64,000 bases of DNA, taken from NCBI GenBank assembly GCA_963920705.1, contig CAWUCO010000071.1, forward strand, positions 178,405-242,404. The letters are read 5' to 3'. Origin of the DNA: Odiellus spinosus. Lineage: Eukaryota > Arthropoda > Arachnida > Opiliones > Phalangiidae. The notes beneath the pieces were generated by a model, which ran no database searches, was not told where the DNA came from, and saw only the letters and a program-made list of their open reading frames with translations. Position numbers and translations under genes: made by a program. Shown one piece after another: positions 46,978 to 56,989 of the stretch; the first letter of the stretch is position 1; each line of letters starts with the position of its first letter.

Positions 46978-49900
46978 AAAGAACAACAGCAACTCCCCAT
47001 AAGAGTCTGGGTCCACGTAATGTTAAAAATTTTCGTCTCTTTTATGATAAATTCGTATTATATTATTAAAATAGGGTAGTTGGGGGATAATTTAAAGCTA
47101 AAATTCGAGCTCACAACTGTAAATTTTGGGAATTACAACGAATGGAAGGTTTCTTCCATAATGTAAAGAATAGGAAGAATCTATGACTTCCGTGCCGGAT
47201 ATGAAAGCCTTCCCCCACACGAAAATCTTGAACGGTTATTATTTTAGATTCATAATTATGTTAGGAAAATATTAGGAAAGAATTATTTTGTAACTGCCAC
47301 GGGTATAGTGCTGGCGGCAAAATGAAATTCGTATATTTTTGGTCTACTATGCCTCGAAATCCTCGAAAACGCCTGTAAAATTGTTCCACTTGTCAAGCAT
47401 TCATGCAGTAGGCTTTTGCTAGCTTTACAGGGGCCGTGCAAAGACTATATAGCTTACTTGAATAGTCTTTGGTGTATAAGAAACTCGAAAAATAAATAGA
47501 GAAATCATACCAATTAGAAGATACTGGAGTAGTATCTTTAATTTTTATTTCATATCAAACAAAACACACTTGTATAAAACGGACAAATTATTCATTTAAC
47601 GCTAAGGTTTTCTACGTTTAACGTATGTCTGGTAGTTCAAGCTCAGTGGCATCTTCACACACTACACGCAATTTTGACTGGTACCAACTGCCTCGATCTT
47701 CATGGCGACGATAACCAAGATACCAGATTACGCTGCTAACGTGAACACAAGTACCTATCGTCAAACTACCACCTTTGCAATTGCAATACCAGCCTTTAAT
47801 GGCATTTGCACCTGTCCCGTTCGGTACATAACGAATTAGAGCTTGGTGAACAGCTGAGGTGGAAAATTGACCAGGCACGCGTATACGAATTAAGTCATGT
47901 TCAACTTTGGACACTTCGACGCTGAAAGAGCCGGATTTCTCTATAGTCAACGCCACATAAGATTCAGCGCGTTTCGTTTTAAAGTCGCCCATTACCACCT
48001 CACGTACATCACTTTCACGAAGTACAGGGAAGTCTTGAAATTCACTATCCTCAATTCGTTGCCATTTAGACGGTTTGCGAAGCAGATTATCGCGCTCAAC
48101 TACTTCCTTAAGAGGATTTTCTTTCGTAGAGACTGCCAGCATTTTTTCGACGGAGTCTTCCCAGGAACCTTTAAGATGTAACTCCGGGTGGTAGGCGTTC
48201 AACAGCGCAGCAGCAATTTGAAGAAGTTCCGGAACTAATGGTAACATATGCACAGGTATACGATTTTGAAAAAAACGATACACCGTCTGCAAATGCCCAT
48301 TCCTAACTTCAACCGGCCACCTGAGGTACGTTACTTGTCGGGAACGATTAACTTCTTGCGTGTTTACTTGCTTCTCGCCTTTAGACAAGAACGAAGGCAT
48401 TTGTAAATCCACACCCAGTTCAGTCAGTACGCTGTTGGAGTCTCGAAAACCGCGGTCTGCCAGTACAACGTCACCAACTTGAAAGAAAGACTGGAGTTCT
48501 TCTCTCTTTTTGATAGAATGGTTTAAAATGCGCGCGTCGTTATTGCGGCCATTAGCAAAGTAGGGTCCGATTATATCTATTATGTAACCCGTAGTTGTTA
48601 CCATTAACATTGGCTTGAGGATATGCTGGCCTTTGTGCACACAGAAGATTTGTGAAGAACGGTATAGTCCTTGGATCTTCCAACCTTGATATAGGTGCCA
48701 TCTACAATGGTAATAAGACAATTAGGCTTGTTGTTAGCAAAGAGTTTTACTGCTGCTCCAGATTGATGGTTTGTTATCAGATTGTCACGTGATAAGTGTT
48801 GCAGGCCAAAATGATGTGGCACGAAATGCTCCGATAAAGCCATAATAACCGCTTTTACCGTGTTTGATACCGATCTTTCAGTTAAATGAAATAAAGTTGA
48901 TAACACCTTATTGGAGATACCCAATCGTAATTTCACCAATAATACTGCTAGAGCTGTCTTCGACGAACAGCATCTGATGGTACGAATAATGTCCTCAATA
49001 GTCGAATGCAACTCTAGGAACTCGTGCAGGGACAATGAAGTTAATACTTTACAGTCTTCATCACTTTGTATGAAGTTGTCAGAGCTCGGCGTCCGTAGGT
49101 CGTTAACCCATTTCCTGAGGTCCTGTAATAGTTGCTCAATGTCCGTGGCAGTCATAATGGTTGATCTAGCGGAAACCTGAATTCCAGCAATTATTTCGGT
49201 GGGAAACTCTCCGTTAACGAGATGCGTGGAGCACATTCGGTTGTCCCGATGAATAAATATGGCTCTTTCCACAAATATACTTGTTCTCACTTCGGCTTTT
49301 ACCCTGGTTCGTGTACTAACACCGCAAATGAAGCAAGTCTTTGGCAGGGGCCGAACACAACTGTGCTTTATGGCAATAGTGTTTGATGACGTACGCTTTC
49401 GTGGTAATTGCGACGTAATCTGGTATCTTGGTTATCGTCGCCATGAAGATCGAGGCAGTTGGTACCAGTCAAAATTGCGTGTAGTGTGTGAAGATGCCAC
49501 TGAGCTTGAACTACCAGACATACGTTAAACGTAGAAAACCTTAGCGTTAAATGAATAATTTGTCCGTTTTATACAAGTGTGTTTTGTTTAATATGAAATA
49601 AAAATTAAAGATACTACTCCAGTATCTTCTAATTGGTATGATTTCTCTATTTATTTTTCGAGTTTCTTATACACCAAAGACTATTCAAGTAAGCTATATA
49701 GTCTTTGCACGGCCCCTGTAAAGCTAGCAAAAGCCTACTGCATGAATGCTTGACAAGTGGAACACTTCTACAGGCGTTTTCGAGGATTTCGAGGCATAGT
49801 AGACCAAAAATATACGAATTTCATTTTGCCGCCAGCACTATACCCGTGGCAGTTACAAAATAATTCTTTCCTAATATTTTCCTAACATAATTATGAATCT

Positions 49901-50168
49901 AAAATAATAACCGTTCAAGATTTTCGTGTGGGGGAAGGCTTTCATATCCGGCACGGAAGTCATAGATTCTTCCTATTCTTTACATTATGGAAGAAACCTT
50001 CCATTCGTTGTAATTCCCAAAATTTACAGTTATGAGCTCGAATTTTAGCTTTAAATTATCCCCCAACTACCCTATTTTAATAATATAATACGAATTTATC
50101 ATAAAAGAGACGAAAATTTTTAACATTACGTGGACCCAGACTCTTATGGGGAGTTGCTGTTGTTCTTT
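46978..50168 (-). mobile_element. IS5/Harbinger-like transposon, fold-back copy 2
   Basis: Same termini as copy 1, with AT on both sides (46976-46977, 50169-50170), consistent with a 2-bp target duplication. Inverted arms are 46978-47730 and 49415-50168 (~753 bp): the gene's 3' end has replaced its 5' end. Both arms share TGTATAAGAAACTCG where both arms of copy 1 have TGTAGAAGAAACTCG. Confidence 0.75.
47618..49415 (-). pseudogene. DDE transposase pseudogene (copy 2)
   Basis: Encodes the CFICG...MCSTH zinc motif, VDGTY, ADRGFRD, RWPVEVRN and the SWIM tail (WYCNCKGG...TCVHVSS). A 1-bp deletion near 48648 (CACAGAAGATTTG against CACAGAAGGATTTG in copy 1) splits it into two frames, and the N-terminal ~165 residues were removed by the inverted join at 49415. 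The right arm (49415-49528, plus) encodes a detached second C-terminus. Confidence 0.8.
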
Positions 50169-50202
50169 ATTTTAATTTATAAATTTTATTATTTACTATA
50201 AA

Positions 50203-50391
50203 ATGGGAAAAGTACACGTTAGGCAGCAATTACTTTACATCGAGTTTTTGGAAGCTAATATTGATTTTGTACACATGAAATTCAATATTAACTTCACCAA
50301 GCAAAATTATGATCAATTGTGGGTCGACCTTGCCCTTATTTTGAATAGTTGTGGCTTAGGCCCAACAAAAACAGTCGATAAGTGGAAGAAA
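50203..50391 (+). CDS. Myb/SANT-like DNA-binding exon, partial
   Basis: 63 codons from MGKVHVRQQL to DKWKK, ending at a donor GTAAGT (50392-50397). Spacing of hydrophobic and Trp residues (LLYIEFLE, LWVDLALILNS, KWKK) matches the first part of the Myb/SANT-like domain found in Harbinger-associated DNA-binding proteins. The intron position is the same as in the convergent gene at 51774-51974. No matching second exon was found before the element end at 50826, so it is incomplete. A palindrome (50408-50489) lies in the would-be intron. Confidence 0.5.
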
Positions 50392-51480
50392 GTAAGTTGT
50401 ACAATAAAAGCCCAATTCATAAACGATCTTAACGCTCTAGCACGCGTTACTACTATAGCGAGTTACGATTGTTTATGAATTGGGCTCTACGTGCAACTCT
50501 ATTTCGGTCCTCAAATTGCAAACGATTAAGTTCTAGTTGAAAAAATAGACCGGCCATTTTCACGAAATCTACTAGCAAAGCGGAGTTGACGGTTTTTTGA
50601 AAATGGGGCTAAAAATAAGGGGGGAAAACACTCAAATGGAAAGTGGCTTGGATTTGGCTCGCTCTTTCGCCGGCCAAATGATATGGGCAGTGCAAATCCA
50701 AATGGTTTGGATTTTGAAGTTACAGAATACGGTTTTTGGTAATCTTGCGAATTCTTGCCCAAATGATTTGGAATTCCAAACCATTTGGGCGACCTTGATC
50801 CAAATGAAAGTTAGAGAATAGACTCCCTGGTTCTTGTTCGGGCCATCCGGGCACCTCTCTCGAAGCCCGCTACAGCGTGCCTCGTGACGTATCCCTTTCG
50901 TTTCTTGGTATTCTGCAGGGTTGGTCTGGATTTTCTGTGGAAGTTGGACGGGGGGAGGCTTTTAGGGCATCGTTCCCTCTTCGTATTCGGCGCCAATGGG
51001 CCTATGCCTTGGTTAGTGATGAATCTTCGGGTTGGGGTTGAGGAGTGAAACGCTGTCCGAGAGTTTTTCCCAGGGTTTATGGAAAGTTTTGGGGAATTTG
51101 AGGTGACCATGAACGTGAAGGTCGATGTCATCCCGTTAGTTCCTTGAGGGGGTTATGGTAGTGGGGGTTTATTGGTATCGTTTTGTGGAGATAGGGTCAC
51201 ATGAAGTTTTACTTTGTCTAGAGTGGATCTTTAGCATTGGGCTTTCTTAGAGTTCGCTAAATTTTGGCTCTCCGGTCCTTTGTTAAGAAGGAAGTGGGGT
51301 TTTTATATTTTTCCCGGTTTTAAGTAAAAATAGTTTCTTTAAAGGGCAGGTGACACATAATACAACAAAAATAGGCTTATAATATATCTTAATTATCAAA
51401 ATTAAAAATTTAGAGGGTAGAGTAGGGTGAAATATGTGACGGGGCCACACTTCATAATGACAATAAAAGATAAATCTTAC

Positions 51481-51974
51481 TTCTTGTTGTAAAACATTGA
51501 AACCTAACTCCGCTACAGCGGCATTACCCTCCACACACATTTCTCCAATAATCCCAAGGAGACGTTTTTCAATCTCCGTTAATTCTAGTGGGCTTTTTTT
51601 CCCACCTCCAGTGGCATTAATTGAATTTTTGATCGAAGCCGCCTTGGCTTTAGTTTCAGACTTCCAATCAGCCCACGACTGAAAATAAACAATCACACCT
51701 TGCTTTACTAACACGACCAAAGCTACGCATAGCTTATCATTTTATGTACTAATAAATAGAGTATAAAACTAACCTTCTTCCATTTCTTAACATCTTTAAT
51801 TGCACCCAATCCATCCGTATGAAGTAAATTCATTAATTCCATCCATAACCTATCTTGCGCCACTTTAGTGAACTGCGCAGTTAATCGCCCAGAAACTATT
51901 TCTGGGTGTCCTTCAAAGAATTCTAAAAGCATAATCCGTTGTTTTTCGGATATTTTTACATCTCGCGGGGCCAT
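51481..51974 (-). CDS. Myb/SANT-like DNA-binding gene, two exons visible
   Basis: Exon 1 is 51974-51774 (67 codons, MAPRDVKISEKQ to VKKWKK), donor GTTAGT. Exon 2 is 51678-51481 (66 codons, SWADWKSETKAKAASIK, GGGKKSPLELTEIE, AAVAELGFNVLQQE), acceptor TTTTCAG, next donor GTAAGA. Phase 0 throughout. Joined, it gives a trihelix-like Myb/SANT domain with the W...W...W pattern and a Gly-rich linker, as in regulatory proteins of insect Harbinger transposons and their domesticated relatives. Any later exon was not identified. It lies just outside the right end of the Harbinger-like element. Confidence 0.6.
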
Positions 51975-52687
51975 GCTTTCAATTTTCGCTAAAAAAAGGC
52001 TAAATTAAATCATTTTAAATAGCGAATATACAATGGAAAATAACTTTGATAAAAGAGCTTTAAAGCGTGCCAATTTGAAGCGGTTGACAAAACGTTTTAT
52101 AAAATATAAACATATAGTATAATGTACTAATGAGTTTATAATAAAAAATATTTTGTTGAATGTTGTGACCGAGGCTTACCTTTAAAAATGTAGCCTCTCC
52201 ACTAGAATCTATGTAAATACTATAATATAAGATCAACATCACGTAAAAAAACGCAAATATAGTCAAAAGCTTACCAATAAAAATTGTACTTGATTGTCAA
52301 TAATAATAATAATAATTGAAAAATGAAAAAAGTGAAAACAAATTCTAATTATACAAATCACACGACTAAAAGCAAAAATATCTTGAGAATGATGATTATA
52401 TTGTTCTGCTACAAAGCGTCCTTTATCGCCATTGGTCCTTGTGACTTTTCACGTGATCAAAGGCACTCGCCTCGTGTAGGAGAAAAAAATCTTCCTACAA
52501 CCCCGTACCGCAAGGCGCGATCTCTTCTCCACCGAACAAAGAGATACCGAAAGGAGGGAAAGGGGCGCTTAGAATCGCTACTTTTTGGTTCCGTAAAAAA
52601 TGTTGGTTTCGGCGCTTTCGAAATCGCGTTCGTTCGGAAGCTTGAACGAACGCCTCAGAATAGCACCCCAGGAGACTACCCAAGGTA
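51975..52687. other. Upstream region of the Myb-like gene, no other gene
   Basis: AT-rich with an (AAT)n run near 52303-52315. Short frames at 52060-52266 and 52323-52688 lack known domains. Repeated at 63334-64000. Confidence 0.35.
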
Positions 52688-53014
52688 GTCTGCTATAATG
52701 TAGACCTATACAGGGTGGAAACCTTCGCCGGCGTCCAGTCGAGATACTTCCCCTTACGCATTGTTGTTATTCAGTGAAATGTTAAGGGATTTACAGGCGC
52801 TATTGGGATCAGTTCACTTCAGTTCCACTTAATAATCAAAGGTTTCAGTTTTAATGTAGAGAAATGAAATGCATAAGTGAAATCAATGACGGATTTAATT
52901 TAATTTAATTATGAAAGAAAAGATGTCACTTGCGGAAACCAAATAACCCAAATTGAAGTTAATCAAACATTTCCAAATTTAAACATTAAACTCTTCAAAT
53001 TTAATAACAAAGCA

Positions 53015-54108
53015 TTACATTAAATGTTCAAAATGTCTTCCGTCGACACTGACACATTGCCGACAACGGAATTGCCAGTTTTCTCTTTCGCAAGTTAACA
53101 TCTCGGGAGAAACGAGAGCAGCCGCTTGCTGAATTCGGTCTCGAAGGCTATCAAGCTCAGTGGCGTACACAAGGCTTTGTACATACCCCCAAAAAAGAAA
53201 AAATCCACCGGCGTTAAATCTGGCGAACGAGGTGGCCAAGCGACTGGACCACCACGACCTATCCATTGGGGACCGAATTCCGCGTCTAGCCAATCCCGAG
53301 AAACACGTGCAAAATGCGGTGGTGCACCATCGTGCTGGTACCAGACTCGTCTTCGTTCTACTAAGGGAAGATCGTCTAGGGCATCGGACACTACGGTGTT
53401 TCAGAGATCAACGTAACGATCTCCGTTTAGATGTTCTTCGAGAAAAACAGGTCCAATTACCCGATCACCTAACAATCCACACCAAACGTTTATCCTCCAG
53501 TTTTCTTGGTGATGATTCGCCCTTAGCCAATGGGGATTTTCCCTCGACCAGTAGTGCATGTTGTGGCGGTTAACTGTAACGTCCCAGTAAAACGTACACT
53601 CATCACTCGTAAGTACGTGGTTTGGGAAATTTCCATCAACTTCAATTTGGTCCAATACCCATCGGCAAAACTCTACGCGTGGTCCAAAGTCTTGTGGTTT
53701 AAGATGTTGGTGAAGATGAATTTTGTAGGGGTGAAATCCTTCACCACGAAGAATTTTTAAGACCGTTGTATGAGAACAATTTAATTCCGCTCCGATTGCC
53801 CGTGAACTGGTGTGGGGGTTTTCTACGATACGCCTTACTACTTCGTTTCATCTGCCCGCCCCGTGTCCATCTCCTTGTACAACTGGCGGATGATGTTGAT
53901 GTCGCACTGGTGCATTACGTCGAATCACCGTGCCTCTTTCAAGAAATCGGGTTATTGCGTTTAAAATTACTTGATGCCCCGGATGTGGCCGGTTCGGAAA
54001 CCTTTCTGCAAACGTCCTATCAGCTAACCTTGCGTTTCTCTGACACTCTCCGTAAATGAAAAACATTTCAAGGTAATCCTCAAAACTGTACAAATCAATT
54101 TCAGCCAT
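53015..54108 (-). pseudogene. Mariner-type transposase (DUF4817 N-terminus, DDD core), frameshifted
   Basis: The start MAEIDLYSFEDYLEMFFIYG and RFPNRPHPGHQVILN match the helix-turn-helix of arthropod mariner-type proteins (DUF4817). Later segments in other frames give VLTSDECTFYWD (first Asp), WYQHDGAPPHFARVSRDWLD (second Asp) and SPDLTPVDFF (third Asp). By my count 41 residues separate the second and third acidic residues, which would fit the DD41D (rosa-like) group. At least two frameshifts make it inactive. Confidence 0.75.
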
Positions 54109-54636
54109 GTTTTACCAGATGTAAGCTAGAAAACGGACTGCTTTCTTCAATTAGAAACATGTAGCCTTTGTTTCGCATTTACTGTCTTGGTTTTTTATTG
54201 TTTCAAAAAATAAGAATTTTGTTGTGCATGACGTAGACTGCGAAACAAATGCTACATGTTTCTAATTTAAGAAAGCAGTCCGTTTTTTGTTGTTTGATTA
54301 TGACCTAGAGTTTTCGTAAAATAGCCTCCTTTTAATTATCATACTACCATGACAAAAATTAAATTATCTATATGACCTAGACTGTTTTGTAAAAACCCGA
54401 TTTCTTGAAAGAGGCACGGTGATTCGACAAAACAGTCTAGGTCATAATCAAACAACAAAAAACGGACTGCTTTCTTAAATTAGAAACATGTAGCATTTGT
54501 TTCGCAGTCTACGTCATGCACAACAAAATTCTTATTTTTTGAAACAATAAAAAACCAAGACAGTAAATGCGAAACAAAGGCTACATGTTTCTAATTGAAG
54601 AAAGCAGTCCGTTTTCCAGCTTACATCTGGTAAAAC
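54109..54636. repeat. 528-bp palindrome with 201-bp arms
   Basis: Arms 54109-54309 and 54436-54636 are near-perfect inverted copies beginning GTTTTACCAGATGTAAGCT. The left arm starts right beside the transposase start codon. The 126-bp loop includes 54394-54428, an inverted copy of transposase codons at 53919-53953. Confidence 0.75.
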
Positions 54637-54790
54637 AAGAACATGTATTTTACATATTTATTTAGAAAATAAATTTCATTTGGTGTGTCTATTAAGAAAT
54701 CTACGCCATGCCGCTTATAATTATGGGTAACGCAGGACATTTCATTTGGTGTGTATATTAAAGAGTCTACGACCTGCCGCATGTAATTAT
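54635..54790 (+). repeat. Filler DNA copied from 45145-45300
   Basis: Identical as far as I can read over 156 bp to the 3' end of dispersed repeat copy C, including AATAAA. It lies between the 528-bp palindrome and the inverted transposase C-terminus. Confidence 0.8.
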
Positions 54791-55221
54791 TGTACAGTTT
54801 TGAGGATTACCTTGAGATCGTTACGTTGATCTCTTAAACACCGTAGTGTCCGACGATCTTCCCTTAGCAGAACGAAGACGAGTCTTTTACCAGCACGATG
54901 GTGTACCACCGCATTTTGCACGTGTTTCTCGGGATTGGCTAGACGCGGAATTCGGTCCCCAATGGATAGGTCGTGGTGGTCCAGTCGCTTGGCCACCTCG
55001 TTCGCCAGATTTAACGCCGGTGGATTTTTTTCTTTTGGGGATATGTACAAAGCCTTGTGTACGCCACTGAGCCACCAACACTTGATAGCCTTCGAGACCG
55101 AATTCAGCAAGCGGCTGCTCTCGTTTCTCCCGAGATGTTAACTCGCGAAAGAGAAAACTGGCAATTCCGTTGTCGGCAATGTGTCAATGTCGACGGAAGA
55201 CATTTTGAACATTTAATGTAA
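54791..55221 (+). pseudogene. Inverted second copy of the mariner transposase C-terminus
   Basis: Reads SDDLPLAERRRVFYQHDGVP, RDWLDAEFGPQWIGRGGP and SPDLTPVDFF on the plus strand, then shifts frame and ends at a TAA (55219-55221). Relative to 53015-53421 it has substitutions (GVPPH for GAPPH), a few indels and a duplicated DNA segment downstream (55373-55450). Confidence 0.65.
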
Positions 55222-55571
55222 TGCTCTGTTATTAAATTTGAAGAGTTTAATGTTTAAATTTGGAAATGTTTGATTAACTTCAATTTGGGCTGTTTGGTTT
55301 CCGCAAGTGACATCTTTTCTTTCCTAATCTTTCCTAATTAAATTAAATCCGTCATTGATTTCACTTATGCATTTCATTTCTCTACATTAAAACTGAAAAC
55401 TTTGATTATTTCATTTCTCTACATTAAAACTGAAAACTTTGATTATTAAGTGGAACTGAAGTGAACTGATCCCAATAGCGCCTGTAAATCCCTTAACATT
55501 TCACTGAATAACAACAATGCGTAAGGGGAAGTATCTCGACTGGACGCCGGCGAAGGTTTCCACCCTGTATA

Positions 55572-55947
55572 TAATATGAAAATCCCCAAAAGGAGACGAC
55601 GCACTACCCATTAGTTTGGCCATGGCAGCCGAAAACGTTTTTGCCCATTAAGCACCTTCGTGGAAAAAACGAAATTTCTTTTCAATATTTTTCCCAAAAA
55701 TGAAGCCAATTTTACCCCAACAAAGTCCCAATTTACCCAAACTTGATTAATTTTACCTAGATACAAACCATATTGCCCATTAGACAATTTCGAAACAATT
55801 TGAAAATTTTGAAACTGTTTCTGTGAAACCGAGAAAATCCCATGCCTTTTTTCAATTGAGATTTTTTCGATTGAAATGGCCAAAAACGTTTTCGGTTGCC
55901 ATGGCCAAACAACTGGGTAGTGCGTCGTCTCCTTTCGGGGATTTTCA
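55572..55947. mobile_element. ~370-bp MITE with long TIRs
   Basis: GAAAATCCCC.AAAGGAGACGAC and CACTACCCA pair with their inverses near 55915-55947; TTGGCCATGGC and CGAAAACGTTTTTG extend the TIR to ~65 bp. No coding sequence. Confidence 0.6.
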
Positions 55948-56260
55948 TGTCTTATATAGGTCTACATTATAGCAGACTTTTGACAAAATCGGCGATAAAC
56001 ACCTTGTAAGTTTAAATTATAGTACGCTTAAACACGCTTCACAAATAATTACGGCCGTGCACGATAACACAAGCATTTCTCCATACAAACTGAATAAATT
56101 GAAAATAAGTAAAAAGCCTTAATATACGGACAAAAAATCACCTAACATCATTTGGATTCGCGAGTAAAATGGGCAGTAGTGCATCGGCGCCAGCAACGGA
56201 AGATGTTTGGGCGACCGTAGTTATAAGGTTACACGAACCTTCCAGTTGTACGTGTTCCCT

Positions 56261-56310
56261 GGGTTAGGTTACGTCGTAGTCGGGGAGGTCAGTTTTGGCT
56301 TCCCAACTTG
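56261..56310 (+). repeat. Third GGTTAGGTTA/CGGGGAGGTC module
   Basis: GGGTTAGGTTACGTCGTAGT then CGGGGAGGTCAGTTTTGGC and TTCCCAACTTG; not next to a dispersed-repeat end here. Confidence 0.55.
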
Positions 56311-56615
56311 TTTATTTGTATGATTTCTCTATTGTATGTAATTTTTGCTATTAGTTTTTTATCTTAAAAAAACTTTCGCTCTAGCGTTTGAAGAGCGTAT
56401 GGTATTTTCAGTTCTTTTCTCAAAATTATTTCGCTTGGCAAGGTGGGTTAACAATTTACTAAAGAAAATTCTCCCAAGGCTTTTAAAGCGCAAAGTCTAT
56501 CCAGAGATGGATATTGTCCATAACTTTACACCCCTGAAATTAGTCTCATTAATTTTTTCTTATATCTAATTTACCATGGTTTATAAATATATTAAAAAAC
56601 ATTTGCGTGACGTAC

Positions 56616-56957
56616 TTCCAACAGCGTTACATATGGCGCGTTTGCATTTTGCTACGCCAAGAACGTATTTCTCGTCCCCGGGGCGGATAGCCGCTGCTCT
56701 GTGGTAATGCAACAGCGCGGCTTCGAAGTTCCCTAAATGATAGTAACATTCGGCCATCAATCTTAGAGCCTGTAATTTATTAATGATATAGCCTAATATC
56801 TAGAATATAATGCGTTTGTACTTGCCTTTGGAGATCCGGGATCCGCGCCTAAAACTATATTCGCGTCCTCTAAAGCCCTTTTTGCATCTCCAGATTCTAA
56901 TTAACATTTTGCACGAGCTAGGTAGCATGTTGAACTGTGTGGCTGCATAGACAAAGC
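56616..56957 (-). pseudogene. TTC25/ODAD4-like TPR gene fragment
   Basis: Two exon-like blocks on the minus strand. 56957-56826 reads ALSMQPHSSTCYLARAKC, an in-frame TAA, then LESGDAKRALEDANIVLG and DPGSPK, ending at GCAAGT (a GC donor). After an intron with acceptor ATTACAG, 56769-56616 reads ALRLMAECYYHLGNFEAALL and HYHRAAAIRPGDEKYVLG, ending at GTACGT. The tetratricopeptide order and CYLARAKC...GDFE-like...YHR..IRPGDE pattern resemble TTC25 (ODAD4), the outer dynein arm docking subunit of cilia. The nonsense codon and missing other exons suggest a relic, though an assembly error in one codon is possible. Confidence 0.55.
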
Positions 56958-56989
56958 CTAAAAAGAGTGTTGCTTAATGTAGGAAAAAA

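Larger units (their letters stand above)
46496..50826. mobile_element. Harbinger-like element with 3-bp target duplication
   Basis: Ends GGAGTCTATTCTCTAACT and its reverse complement, flanked by CTG on both sides (46493-46495 and 50827-50829). Both subterminal regions carry arrays of CCAAAT/ATTTGG and palindromic CCAAATNATTTGG motifs. Three-base duplication, GG termini and a Myb/SANT-like exon inside fit PIF/Harbinger. Without the nested IS5-like element (46978-50168) only ~1.1 kb remains, with no transposase, so it is a deleted or non-autonomous copy. Confidence 0.6.
46977..52641. repeat. Segmental duplication, first copy
   Basis: Nearly identical to 58336-64000 at a constant offset of 11,359 bp. 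I noticed one substitution (CATATCAAAC near 47550 against CATATTAAAC). The second copy runs off the window, so the true length is unknown. Confidence 0.9.
52711..55567 (-). mobile_element. Tc1/mariner-type transposon, fold-back form
   Basis: Ends CAGGGTGGAAACCTTCGCCG and inverse, flanked by TA (52709-52710, 55568-55569). Left arm 52711 to ~53421 and right arm ~54800 to 55567 are inverted copies of the 3' part. The loop holds the transposase N-terminal half, a 528-bp palindrome and filler DNA copied from elsewhere. Confidence 0.7.
52688..55977. mobile_element. Outer inverted repeat enclosing mariner and MITE
   Basis: GTCTGCTATAATGTAGACCT (52688-) and its inverse (ending 55977) flank the mariner fold-back and the palindrome at 55572-55947. 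This suggests an older small palindromic element into which both inserted. Confidence 0.4.

Noticed and set aside
53126..53573. Plus-strand frames across the mariner transposase
   Set aside because: Antisense shadows; the minus strand carries the recognisable catalytic motifs.
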